Assembly: GCA_963708235.1 (NCBI GenBank)
Contig: OY970200.1
Location: forward strand, 1,550,001-1,614,000
Length of the DNA: 64,000 bases
Source: G963708235 sp963708235
GTDB lineage: Bacteria; Actinomycetota; Acidimicrobiia; Spongiisociales; UBA5794
Direction: 5' to 3'
This document shows, piece by piece, positions 40,353 through 53,224 of the stretch (position 1 is its first letter; the number at the start of each line of letters is the position of its first letter). The position numbers were made by a program, and so were the translations under genes. The notes under the pieces were generated by a model. That model saw only the letters and a list, made by a program, of their open reading frames with translations. It searched no databases and had not been told where the DNA came from.

Positions 40353-42766
40353 AACTCTCCCTCCACTGGCTGGCCGACTTCGTCGACCTCCCCACCAGCG
40401 ACCCCCGCCAGATCGCCGACGCCCTGGAGAGCCTGGGCCACGGGGTCGACGAGATCGAAGTCACCGAACCCGGCTTCACCGGGGTGGTGATCGGGAAGGT
40501 CCTCGAGGTGTCCGCCCATCCCGACGCCGACAAGGTGCGGTTGTGCCGTGTCGACATCGGGACCGAGGTGAGCGACATCATCTGCGGAGCGTGGAACTTC
40601 GAGGCGGGGGCGACGGTTGCGGTGGCGGTGCCAGGCGCCGTGCTCGGCGGAGACTTCGAGATCGGACGCCGCAAGATCCGCGGCATCGTCTCCAACGGGA
40701 TGATCTGCTCGGAAACCGAACTCGGGCTCGGCGACGAGTCCGACGGGATCCTGGTGCTCGACCACCAGTTTCCTGATGCGGCCGAGCGTCTCGGCGACGA
40801 CTTCGCCTCACTGCTGCCGTATCCGGATGCCGTACTCACCGTCGAGATCACCCCCAATCGGCCGGACTGCATGTCGGTGCTCGGGCTGGCCCGGGAGCTG
40901 GCGGCCCGGTTCGAGGTCCCCGTCCGCTATCCGGAGAACCCGCTGACGCCGCAGCCCCCGGAGTCGACGGTGACGATCCGCATCGACGACCCTTCCGGGT
41001 GTGGCAGGTTTGTCGGCCGTGAGGTTCGCAACATCACCGTCGGTCCGTCGCCGCTACCGATGCGGATGCGGTTGCAGGCCGCCGGGGTGCGTCCCATCAA
41101 CAATGTGGTGGATGCCAGCAACTACACGATGATCGAGATGGGCCACCCCACCCACGCCTTCGATCTCGCTCGGCTCGGTGGCGAGATCGTGGTCCGGCGC
41201 GCCCATCCTGGTGAGACGATCACCACACTCGATGACCAGCTCCGCACCCTGGAGCCCGACGACCTGGTGGTTGCCGACGGTGAGCATCCGGTGGCGATCG
41301 CCGGGGTGATGGGTGGAGCGGAGACCGAGGTCCAACCGGATACCACCGCCGTGCTGATCGAGGCCGCCTACTGGCAGCCCCCCGCCGTGCTGATGACGTC
41401 GAAACGGCTCGGGCTCCGTTCCGAGGCTTCGGCGCGGTTCGAGCGGGGCGCCGACCCCAACGCCTGCGCCACCGCCGCCGACCGGGTCGCCCAACTGCTG
41501 GTGGCCACTGCCGGAGCCGAGGTGGTCGAGGGCCTGATCGATGTCTACCCGGCGATCGTCGAGCCGATGGTGCTCGAGTTGCCGCTATCCGAGATCCCCC
41601 GCCATCTCGGGATCGAATTGGACGCCCCGACGGCGACCGGGCTGCTGGAACGCCTCGGTTTCGGTGTGTCCGGTGCCGACCCGCTGGGGGTCACCGTCCC
41701 CACCCGTCGCCCCGATATCCGGCGACCCATCGACCTCATCGAGGAACTGGCACGGCTCCACGGGTTCGACAAGATCCCGGGTCGGGTGGCGACCGGTATC
41801 GGTGGGGGGTTGAGCGCCGCCGAGCAGAGACTCCGCACCCTGCGGCGTCTCATGGCGGGAGCGGGGTACCACGAGGTGCTCTGCTTCTCGTTCATCGGCG
41901 CCGCCGATCTGGATGCCCTCGGTCTCCCCGAAGGCGACCCGCGTCGTCACGGTATCCGGGTGGTCAACCCGCTGCGCGACGAGGAGGGGGTGATGCGCAC
42001 CACACTGCTCCCCGGGCTGCTCAAGGCGGCGGGGAGCAACGCCGCCCGGCGCAACCGGGATGTCGCCCTCTTCGAGACGGGCAAGGTGTTCATCCCCGGC
42101 CCCGCCGCCCTTCCCGGCGAAGCCGAGCTGCCGGACCAGCCGGACCACCTGGCGTTCGTGGCGATCGGTCGCCGACACGCCGACTGGGAGAGCCCGGGCC
42201 GTGCCGTCGATGTGCGCGACGCCACCGGGGTGTGGGAGCTGATCGCCGCCCGGATGGGTCTCGCTCACACCAGGGTCGTCTCCAGTAGCGCCCTCCCGCT
42301 GCACCCGGGTCGAGCGGCCGAGATCCACATCGGTGGGGTGGTGGCGGGAACGGTGGGTGAGCTCCACCCGACGGTTGCCTCGAGGTTCGGACTGGAGGGT
42401 CGTGTGGTGGTCGGGGAGATCAACCTGGCGGCCGTATTGGCTGATCGTCCTCACTGGCAGTTCCGGCCACCCAGCCAGTATCCGCCGGTCATCTTCGACC
42501 TGGCGTTCGATGTCGACGAGGCGGTTCCCGCCGGATCGATCCTCGATGCCATCCGGGAGGGCGCCGGTGAAGATCTGGAGGACATCGAGGTGTTCGACCT
42601 GTTCACCGGTGATCAACTCGGCGCCGGTCGCAAGAGTCTCGCCGTCAGGTTGACCCTACGATCTGTGGACCGGACGCTCACCGACGACGAGATGGTGCCG
42701 CTGCGACGCAGGGTCGTCGATGCGGTGGCGGAAGCAACCGGCGGACACCTGAGAGGAGAGGCGTGA
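40349..42766 (+). CDS. pheT: phenylalanine--tRNA ligase beta subunit
   Basis: 805-aa editing and tRNA-binding subunit. Begins MKLSLHWLADFVDLPTS; the N-terminal tRNA-binding OB domain has VIGKVLEVSAHPDADKVRLC, then the B3/B4 editing domain (RPINNVVDASNYTMIEMGHPTHAFD), the B5 domain with RRPDIRRPIDLIEELARLHGF, the catalytic-like core, and a C-terminal ferredoxin-like anticodon-binding domain (FRPPSQYPPVIFDLAFDVDEAV). Length is normal. Confidence 0.97.
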   Translation: MKLSLHWLADFVDLPTSDPRQIADALESLGHGVDEIEVTEPGFTGVVIGKVLEVSAHPDADKVRLCRVDIGTEVSDIICGAWNFEAGATVAVAVPGAVLGGDFEIGRRKIRGIVSNGMICSETELGLGDESDGILVLDHQFPDAAERLGDDFASLLPYPDAVLTVEITPNRPDCMSVLGLARELAARFEVPVRYPENPLTPQPPESTVTIRIDDPSGCGRFVGREVRNITVGPSPLPMRMRLQAAGVRPINNVVDASNYTMIEMGHPTHAFDLARLGGEIVVRRAHPGETITTLDDQLRTLEPDDLVVADGEHPVAIAGVMGGAETEVQPDTTAVLIEAAYWQPPAVLMTSKRLGLRSEASARFERGADPNACATAADRVAQLLVATAGAEVVEGLIDVYPAIVEPMVLELPLSEIPRHLGIELDAPTATGLLERLGFGVSGADPLGVTVPTRRPDIRRPIDLIEELARLHGFDKIPGRVATGIGGGLSAAEQRLRTLRRLMAGAGYHEVLCFSFIGAADLDALGLPEGDPRRHGIRVVNPLRDEEGVMRTTLLPGLLKAAGSNAARRNRDVALFETGKVFIPGPAALPGEAELPDQPDHLAFVAIGRRHADWESPGRAVDVRDATGVWELIAARMGLAHTRVVSSSALPLHPGRAAEIHIGGVVAGTVGELHPTVASRFGLEGRVVVGEINLAAVLADRPHWQFRPPSQYPPVIFDLAFDVDEAVPAGSILDAIREGAGEDLEDIEVFDLFTGDQLGAGRKSLAVRLTLRSVDRTLTDDEMVPLRRRVVDAVAEATGGHLRGEA

Positions 42767-43737
42767 TGCAGCCGATGGACGAGACCGTGGACGAGACCTC
42801 GATGACCGGACCGGAGACCGGTAGTCGCGACTTCCTGATGGTCACCGATCTCGGGAGTGACGGGTTGCGCCGCGTGCTCGATCTCGCCGCTGCCGTCAAA
42901 CAGGCGCCCAGAACCTACTCCGGTCGCCTCGACGGGGGCACGGTCGGGTTGTTCTTCGAGAAGCCGTCACTGCGGACCCGCGTGTCGTGCGAAGTGGCCA
43001 CCGTCCAACTCGGCGCCCACCCCGTGGTGCTCAAGGCCGACGAGATCGGGCTGGGCAAGAGGGAAGCGGTCGAGGACATTGCGCGGGTGCTCGACCGGTA
43101 CCTCGACGTGCTGGCACTGCGGGTGTTCGCCCACGCCAACCTGGAGCGGATGGCGGAGTTCGCCGCCGCACCCGTCGTGAATCTGTTGTCCGACCGTAGC
43201 CATCCCTGTCAGGCGATCGCCGATCTGCAGACCATCGAGGAGCACCGTCCGCTACCGGGCACCCGTCTGGTCTACATCGGTGACGGCAACAACGTCTGTC
43301 ACTCGCTGATGCTGGCCGGTGCACTCACCGGGATGGAGGTCACGGTGGCGACTCCTGCGGGCTTCGAACCGGATCCGGGCATCCTCGCCAGGGCGACCGA
43401 CCTGGCCGCAACCAGCGGCGGTGCGGTGAGCGTGGTCAACGATGCCGCCACTGCCGTCGCCGGCGCCCATGTGGTCTACACCGATGTGTGGGCGTCGATG
43501 GGGCAGGAGGAGGAGGCGGGCCATCGCCGCAACGCCTTCGCCGACTTCCAGGTGGACGACGGACTGTTCGCCACCGCCGCCCCCGATGCCATCTTCCTCC
43601 ACTGTCTCCCGGCCCACCGGGGCGAGGAAGTGACCCACGGCGTGCTCGAGCATCCCCGTTCGTTTGTGTTCGACCAGGCGGAGAACCGGATGCATGCCTT
43701 CAAGGCGCTGCTCCTCCACGTCACCGGAACCGGGTGA
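42766..43737 (+). CDS. argF: ornithine carbamoyltransferase
   Basis: 323-aa arginine pathway enzyme making citrulline. The carbamoyl phosphate loop reads FFEKPSLRTRVSCEV (SLRTR instead of the usual STRTR); SDRSHPCQAIADLQTI and FLHCLPAHRGEEVTHGV identify OTCase. About 24 extra N-terminal residues precede the fold. ATG 42766 (TGATG with the pheT stop) is favoured; GTG 42763 is possible. In many actinobacteria an arg cluster follows pheT; here only argF does. Confidence 0.9.
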   Translation: MQPMDETVDETSMTGPETGSRDFLMVTDLGSDGLRRVLDLAAAVKQAPRTYSGRLDGGTVGLFFEKPSLRTRVSCEVATVQLGAHPVVLKADEIGLGKREAVEDIARVLDRYLDVLALRVFAHANLERMAEFAAAPVVNLLSDRSHPCQAIADLQTIEEHRPLPGTRLVYIGDGNNVCHSLMLAGALTGMEVTVATPAGFEPDPGILARATDLAATSGGAVSVVNDAATAVAGAHVVYTDVWASMGQEEEAGHRRNAFADFQVDDGLFATAAPDAIFLHCLPAHRGEEVTHGVLEHPRSFVFDQAENRMHAFKALLLHVTGTG

Positions 43738-43788
43738 CGGCGAACCGGGCATGGGCCGCACCGAGATGCCCGGCGGGGACCGGTCGAG

Positions 43789-45561
43789 ATGAATAAGCCG
43801 TTGCGGCGTCTGTGGAGGTACGCATCGGGGCACCGCGGCCAGGTGGTGCGGGCGACGACATGGTCGGTCCTCAACAAGACCTTCGACATCGCCCCGCCCT
43901 TGCTGATCGGCATCGCCCTCGATGTGGTGGTCGAGGGGCAGGAGTCGGTGCTGGCCCGGCTCTTCGGGATCGAGGATCAGCGGACCCAGTTGGTGGTGCT
44001 GGCCGCCATCACGTTCGTCATCTGGGTGCTCGAATCGCTGTTCGAGTACGTCGCCATGGTCGGGTGGAGAAATCTGGCGCAGACGGTCCAGCACGAGCTC
44101 CGCATCGACGCCTACCGGCACCTCCAGGGTCTGGACATGGTCTACTTCGAGGACCGCTCCACCGGGGGATTGATGGCGGTGCTCAACGACGACGTCAATC
44201 AACTCGAACGCTTCCTCGACTACGGCGCCGACCAGATGATCCAAATGCTGACCACCGTGGTGCTGATCGGGACCGCTTTCTTCATCCTGGCTCCCGAGGT
44301 CGCCTGGCTGGCCTTCCTCCCGGTGCCGTTCATCCTGGTGGCATCGATCCGGTTCCAGCGTCGACTCGTCCCCCGGTACGCCTCGGTGCGGAGCCAGGCA
44401 GGAGCGGTCAACGGCCGGCTTGCCAACAATCTGGGCGGGATCGCCACCATCAAGGCATTCACCACCGAGGAGACGGAGGTCGACCGGGTGGCCGTCGAGA
44501 GCGATCGCTACCGCACCGCCAACCGTTCGGCGATCCGGCTCAGCTCGGCGTTCTCGCCTCTGATACGGATCGTGATCCTCGTCGGGTTCATCGCCACCCT
44601 GGTGTGGGGAGGTTTCCAGGTGCTCGAAGGTGACCTGGCGGCCTGGGCTTACGCCACCATGGTGTTCCTGACCCAGCGGCTGCTGTGGCCCCTGACCCGA
44701 CTCGGCGAGACACTGGATCTGTATCAGCGCGCCATGGCGTCGGCGAACCGCATCTTCGACCTGATGGCCACCGAGGTGACCGTCACCTCCGGGGAGTCGT
44801 CCATCGACCGGGCCCGGGTGGTGGGCAGGTTCGAGCTCGACGCCGTGTCCTTCGGCTACGGATCGGGCCCCCTGGTGTTGGATCAGGTGACCCTGGAGAT
44901 TCCGGGTCGCCAGACCACGGCCTTCGTCGGGGCCACCGGCGCCGGCAAGACCACGCTGGTCAAGCTGCTGCTGCGCTTCTACGAACTCGACTCCGGTGAG
45001 ATACGGCTCGACGGGGTGCCCATCGACCGCCTCCGCAGCCAGGATCTGCGACGCTGTTTCGGGCTGGTCAGCCAGGATGTGTTCCTGTTCGAGGGCACCG
45101 TCGCCGAGAACATCGCCTACGGGCGCCCCGAGGCCGACCGCTCCGAAATCGAGGAGGCGGCGCGCATCGCCGAAGCCCACGAGTTCGTGATGGCCCTACC
45201 CGAGGGATACGACACCATCGTGGGGGAGCGCGGCCAGAAGCTCTCCGGGGGTCAACGGCAGCGCATCTCGATCGCCAGGGCGGTGCTGATCGATCCGCCG
45301 GTCCTCCTGCTCGACGAGGCGACCTCATCGGTCGACAACGAAACCGAGGCCGCCATCCAGCGCTCGCTGGCGCGGGTGGGGGAGGGTCGCACCGTGATCA
45401 TCATCGCCCATCGACTCTCCACGGTCCGGTCGGCCGACCGGATCTACGTGCTCGAGGGCGCCGGGATCTCGGATGTGGGGACCCACGATGAGCTGCTGGA
45501 GCGTGACGGTCTCTACCGGGCGCTGTGGAGGGTCCAGACCGGGGACCACCGGGTTGGCTGA
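43789..45561 (+). CDS. ABC-type exporter, fused transmembrane and ATPase domains
   Basis: 590-aa half-transporter, expected to act as a dimer in the membrane. Six transmembrane helices occupy about 1-320 (with the coupling segment LDMVYFEDRSTGGLMAVLNDD), followed by an ATPase domain: Walker A VGATGAGKTTL (about 379-389), SQDVFLFEGTVAENIAYG, signature KLSGGQRQRISIARA (about 484-498), Walker B VLLLDEATSSVD and the H-loop IIIAHRLSTV. Substrate cannot be told; such MDR-like exporters move lipids, drugs or peptides. ATG 43789 lies 51 nt after argF. Overlaps the next gene by 8 nt. Confidence 0.9.
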   Translation: MNKPLRRLWRYASGHRGQVVRATTWSVLNKTFDIAPPLLIGIALDVVVEGQESVLARLFGIEDQRTQLVVLAAITFVIWVLESLFEYVAMVGWRNLAQTVQHELRIDAYRHLQGLDMVYFEDRSTGGLMAVLNDDVNQLERFLDYGADQMIQMLTTVVLIGTAFFILAPEVAWLAFLPVPFILVASIRFQRRLVPRYASVRSQAGAVNGRLANNLGGIATIKAFTTEETEVDRVAVESDRYRTANRSAIRLSSAFSPLIRIVILVGFIATLVWGGFQVLEGDLAAWAYATMVFLTQRLLWPLTRLGETLDLYQRAMASANRIFDLMATEVTVTSGESSIDRARVVGRFELDAVSFGYGSGPLVLDQVTLEIPGRQTTAFVGATGAGKTTLVKLLLRFYELDSGEIRLDGVPIDRLRSQDLRRCFGLVSQDVFLFEGTVAENIAYGRPEADRSEIEEAARIAEAHEFVMALPEGYDTIVGERGQKLSGGQRQRISIARAVLIDPPVLLLDEATSSVDNETEAAIQRSLARVGEGRTVIIIAHRLSTVRSADRIYVLEGAGISDVGTHDELLERDGLYRALWRVQTGDHRVG

Positions 45562-46111
45562 GCCCACGCCCGGGTGGCTCGGCGGCATGGACGTCGTGGC
45601 GATGGCCCCCCGGCTGCTCGGGATGAGGCTTCGCAGCACGGTCGGCGGTGAACCGACCGAGGTGGTGATCATCGAGGTCGAAGCCTATGCCGGCGACCAG
45701 GATCCGGCGAGCCACACCTACCGTGGCCCGACGCCCCGCAACACCGCCATGTTCGGGCCCGCCGGGACGCTCTACGTCTACCGGTCGTACGGGTTGCACT
45801 GGTGCATGAACGTGGTCACCGGACCGGTCGGGGTCGGTCACGCCGTGCTGGTGCGCGCCGGGATACCGACCGTGGGCCGGGAGACGATGGAGCTTCGTCG
45901 TGGCCGTCCCGACCATCTCGCCGACGGGCCAGGCAAGCTGACCCAGGCGCTCGGGGTTACCGCTGCTCACAATGGCAGCACCCTCGGCGAGGGGGAGATC
46001 AGCCTCCTGCCCGGTGGGGGAGAGGACATCCCCTTCGAGGCGACGCCCAGAATCGGGATCACCAAGGCGGTCGACCGGCCGTGGCGCTTCGTCTCCTCCT
46101 CGTCGCAGTGA
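45554..46111 (+). CDS. 3-methyladenine DNA glycosylase (AAG/MPG family), TTG start
   Basis: 185-aa base-excision repair glycosylase. Family motifs: MAPRLLGMRLRS, VIIEVEAYAGDQDPASHTYRGPTPRNTAMFGPAGTLYVYRSYG (active-site Glu in the EVEAY segment) and GPGKLTQALGVT. The frame is open upstream inside the ABC gene; TTG 45554 keeps the N-terminal strand expected before APRLLG and overlaps the upstream stop, while ATG 45587 would remove it. In this orientation it is the last gene of the argF-ABC run; tyrS has its own promoter. Confidence 0.9.
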   Translation: MAEPTPGWLGGMDVVAMAPRLLGMRLRSTVGGEPTEVVIIEVEAYAGDQDPASHTYRGPTPRNTAMFGPAGTLYVYRSYGLHWCMNVVTGPVGVGHAVLVRAGIPTVGRETMELRRGRPDHLADGPGKLTQALGVTAAHNGSTLGEGEISLLPGGGEDIPFEATPRIGITKAVDRPWRFVSSSSQ

Positions 46112-46175
46112 TCTCCCGTCACCCGACCCCAGCCCAGGGAAGGCGGGCGACGGCGTGAGGCTCCGGCGCTCCCGC

Positions 46176-46181
46176 TAACCT
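46176..46181 (+). promoter_or_regulatory. putative -10 box of tyrS (TAACCT)
   Basis: TAACCT would start transcription near 46188, leaving a 13-nt leader containing TGGAGG before ATG 46202. Confidence 0.45.
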
Positions 46182-46201
46182 CGCCGCGCCTGGAGGTTCC
46201 C

Positions 46202-47410
46202 ATGCTGCCTGTCGACGAACAGCTCGAGCATCTGATGCAGGGCATCGATACGGTGCTCCCCGAAAGCGGTCTGCGGCGACGTCTCGAAGAAGGTCGCCCG
46301 CTGCGGGTCAAGTTCGGGGTCGACCCGACCGCACCCGACGTGACGCTCGGGTGGGCGGTGGTGTTCCGTTTGCTACGACGATTCCAGGAACTCGGTCACA
46401 CCGCCGTCCTGATCCTCGGCGACTTCACCGCCCAGGTGGGCGACCCCAGCGGCAAGAGCGAGACCCGCAAACGGCTCGATGCCGACACCGTGGGGAGCTA
46501 TGCCTCCAGCTGCCTCGACATGATCAAGGACCTCCTCCTCCCCGACCACCTTGAGATCCGGCCCAATTCCGAGTGGTTGTCCACGATGGGGATGACCGAT
46601 GTCCTCGAGCTGACCTCGTCGTTGACCGTCGCCCAACTTCTCGAGCGCGCCGATTTCCGTGACCGGTTCGCCGGGAACGAGCCCATCTCGATGATCGAGT
46701 TCATGTACCCGCTGCTCCAGGGGTACGACTCGGTGGCCGTCGAGGCCGACATCGAGCTCGGGGGCGCCGATCAGTTGTGGAACCTGATGATCGGTCGGGT
46801 GGTCCAGGAGCGGTACGGGCAACGGCCGCAGGTGGTGATGACCGTGCCGCTGCTGGTGGGAACCGACGGAACCCGCAAGATGTCGCAATCGTTCGGCAAC
46901 TACATCTCGGTCCGTGATTCCGCCGACGAGATGTTCGGCAAGACGATGAGCCTTCCCGACGAGGCGATGGAGGAGTGGTTCGTCCTCGCTGCCGGACGCC
47001 GGGAGGACGAGGCGTCGGCCATCGTCACCGAGGTGGCCGACGGACGGCGTCACCCGGGTGAGACCAAGCGTCTGCTGGCACGTGAGGTGGCCGGGCTCTA
47101 CTGGGGTGAGGAGGCGGCCGTCGCCGCCGAAGCCGCCTTCGATCGCCTGTTCCGCCAGGGTGGCGTGCCCGATGACATCGCCGGCCACGTCCTGGTCGAC
47201 GACGGCTCGGGTGAACAGTTCCTCCCCGCGGTGCTGGAAGCGGCGGGGCTGGTTGCCTCCCGCTCCGAGGGACGCCGGCTGATCGGTCAGGGAGCGGTGA
47301 AGCTCGAGGGTGTCCCGGTCACCACCGAGCGGCTGGCCACCGAGGATCTGGTCGACCGGGTACTCCAGGTCGGCAAGCGGCGCTTCGTCCGATTCGAGCG
47401 GTCCCCATGA
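46202..47410 (+). CDS. tyrS: tyrosine--tRNA ligase
   Basis: 402-aa class I synthetase. The start of the Rossmann fold is VKFGVDPTAPDVTLGWAVV; the HIGH signature is reduced to TLGW at residues 48-51, with Trp where the second His normally sits. DFTAQVGDPSGKS, MIEFMYPLLQGYD and ELGGADQLWNLMIGR are typical, and the KMSKS loop reads GTRKMSQS. A C-terminal S4 RNA-binding domain (SRSEGRRLIGQGAVKLEGVPV) ends the protein. The KMSQS loop and LTLG-type HIGH suggest the TyrZ-like branch. Stop overlaps the next gene (ATGA). Confidence 0.93.
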   Translation: MLPVDEQLEHLMQGIDTVLPESGLRRRLEEGRPLRVKFGVDPTAPDVTLGWAVVFRLLRRFQELGHTAVLILGDFTAQVGDPSGKSETRKRLDADTVGSYASSCLDMIKDLLLPDHLEIRPNSEWLSTMGMTDVLELTSSLTVAQLLERADFRDRFAGNEPISMIEFMYPLLQGYDSVAVEADIELGGADQLWNLMIGRVVQERYGQRPQVVMTVPLLVGTDGTRKMSQSFGNYISVRDSADEMFGKTMSLPDEAMEEWFVLAAGRREDEASAIVTEVADGRRHPGETKRLLAREVAGLYWGEEAAVAAEAAFDRLFRQGGVPDDIAGHVLVDDGSGEQFLPAVLEAAGLVASRSEGRRLIGQGAVKLEGVPVTTERLATEDLVDRVLQVGKRRFVRFERSP

Positions 47411-47589
47411 CCGGAAGGATCCGGGAGGTGATCGCCGACGCCCTGATCGCGATCGCCGTCTTCGTGGCGGCCGTCTGGTTGCTCGGCAGAGTGCTGGGAA
47501 TGTTCCTGTGGTTGGCCGGGTTGTTTGGTATGCTTCTTGTGGTGGCGGTCCTTCTGGCCGTCGCCGGAGTAGTGAGAGGGCGGCGCTGA
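47407..47589 (+). CDS. small membrane protein of unknown function
   Basis: 60 aa with two predicted transmembrane helices (about residues 10-30 and 32-54) and basic ends (MTGRIREV and VRGRR). Not recognised as a family. ATG 47407 overlaps the tyrS stop (ATGA), so it is translationally coupled to tyrS, and the tyrS terminator follows 58 nt after it. The hydrophobic pattern and coupling make it probable rather than certain. Confidence 0.6.
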   Translation: MTGRIREVIADALIAIAVFVAAVWLLGRVLGMFLWLAGLFGMLLVVAVLLAVAGVVRGRR

Positions 47590-47647
47590 GCGCCCCAGCG
47601 GCTCGATTTTGCGTTGCGACGCGACTGTGCCACAATCTCTCTCACGG

Positions 47648-47678
47648 CGGCCGACCCCTCCGGGGGACCGGCCGTTTT
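47648..47678 (+). terminator. intrinsic terminator after the tyrS unit
   Basis: CGGCCG and CCCC pair with GGGG and CGGCCG across a small internal loop, with TTTT following. It separates tyrS from the rRNA operon leader. Confidence 0.7.
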
Positions 47679-47703
47679 GCCCGCCCAGACCTGGACGCCC
47701 ACC

Positions 47704-47732
47704 TGGACGCCCTGACTTGGGTGAGCTAAGCT
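47704..47732 (+). promoter_or_regulatory. putative rRNA operon promoter (TGGACG - 17 - TAAGCT)
   Basis: TGGACG at 47704-47709 and TAAGCT at 47727-47732 with a 17-bp spacer, downstream of the tyrS terminator and upstream of the 16S processing stem. A direct repeat CCTGGACGCCC covers the -35. Other rrn promoters may exist. Confidence 0.4.
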
Positions 47733-48043
47733 GAGAGGCCCCCCGGTGAGCTAGCGCGCACTGAGGGTCCCGGGCTCCTTGACAACTAAACAGCGTGTCA
47801 AAAGCCAGCATGCGTCATGCCGGCGCCCCGCTCCGCGGGTCGACGGGATGGCGCTGCAAAGCCAAATGACCACACCCCGCAGGGCTTGCCCTGTGGAACC
47901 GAGGACCCCGTCCCCTGGTGTGGTCGAGACCATGCCCCACCGAGCTTGCTCGGAGGAGCAGAGGACTTGTCCTCGGCATGGTCGACCTTTGAGCATGACT
48001 CTAAGTTGCTTCGGCAACATAAAGAGCTCAGGTTCATCAAACT
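47733..48043 (+). other. 16S rRNA leader (precursor 5' segment)
   Basis: Non-coding leader of about 310 nt. It carries the 5' strand of the 16S processing stem at 47769-47799, the NusB/boxA-like TTGACAACTAAACAGCGTG element, and several small hairpins, including a GACCATGCC / GGCATGGTC pair around 47927-47983. Short ORFs here are spurious. Confidence 0.7.
47769..47799 (+). repeat. 5' strand of the 16S precursor processing stem
   Basis: It pairs with 49735-49765 in the 16S-23S spacer, including an exact 15-base match (ACTAAACAGCGTGTC with GACACGCTGTTTAGT). The arrangement matches RNase III processing stems flanking 16S rRNA. Confidence 0.8.
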
Positions 48044-49571
<1,528 letters not shown>

Positions 49572-49734
49572 CTAAGGAGCACTCGACAGACTTCGGTCTG
49601 TCAGAGCACCTAGTGGATATGCTGGTTAATCGGTCTTCTCATCGCTTCAAGGCGGAGAGAAGGCTATGCGTCGGTTCCCTTCGGGGCGCCGGCGCAGTAG
49701 CGCACTCATCGCAGGGTTGTGATGAAGAAGGCCG

Positions 49735-49765
49735 GACACGCTGTTTAGTCGTGAGGGAGTCCGGG
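49735..49765 (+). repeat. 3' strand of the 16S precursor processing stem
   Basis: Imperfect reverse complement of 47769-47799, about 30 bp. Confidence 0.8.
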
Positions 49766-49823
49766 GCTTCCGTCGAGTGATTCGACGTGGAGCTCCGAAC
49801 TGTCTCAGGCACTTTGAGAACTG

Positions 49824-49838
49824 CATAGCGAGCACGAG
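49824..49838 (+). repeat. 5' strand of the 23S precursor processing stem
   Basis: CATAGCGAGCACGAG is an exact reverse complement of 52974-52988 (CTCGTGCTCGCTATG). Confidence 0.85.
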
Positions 49839-49861
49839 TAAAAGTCAAAGTATTCTGTACA

Positions 49862-52956
<3,095 letters not shown>

Positions 52957-52973
52957 TGAATACCGAGACTCAA

Positions 52974-52988
52974 CTCGTGCTCGCTATG
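52974..52988 (+). repeat. 3' strand of the 23S precursor processing stem
   Basis: Exact reverse complement of 49824-49838. Confidence 0.85.
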
Positions 52989-53011
52989 GAGGGCTCAAGG
53001 GCCTTCACAGC

Positions 53012-53131
<120 letters not shown>

Positions 53132-53139
53132 TTTCTAAG

Positions 53140-53177
53140 ATAGGGGTCGCCCCCACAACAGGGGCGGCCCCTATTTT
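53140..53177 (+). terminator. rRNA operon terminator
   Basis: ATAGGGGTCGCCCC pairs with GGGGCGGCCCCTAT (14 bp with one wobble) around a 7-nt loop, followed by TTTT. Confidence 0.9.
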
Positions 53178-53224
53178 GCGTTGTGGGCCCATTCGTTACC
53201 GCTACAAGCTCAGGGAGCGCAGCC

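Larger units (their letters stand above)
49572..49861 (+). other. 16S-23S internal transcribed spacer, no tRNA gene
   Basis: 290 nt containing a GACAGAC-TTCG-GTCTGTC hairpin, the 3' strand of the 16S processing stem (49735-49765), the boxA-like TTTGAGAACTGCATAG element, and the 5' strand of the 23S stem (49824-49838). No tRNA-Ile or tRNA-Ala sequence is present. Confidence 0.8.

Noticed and set aside
47606..47634. TTGCGT - 16 - CACAAT as an rRNA promoter
   Set aside because: It lies upstream of the tyrS terminator, and the -10 match is poor. It cannot be excluded as an extra promoter.
47779..47810. TTGACA in the rRNA leader as a -35 box
   Set aside because: It lies inside the 16S processing stem and boxA-like element, and no -10 sits at a suitable distance.
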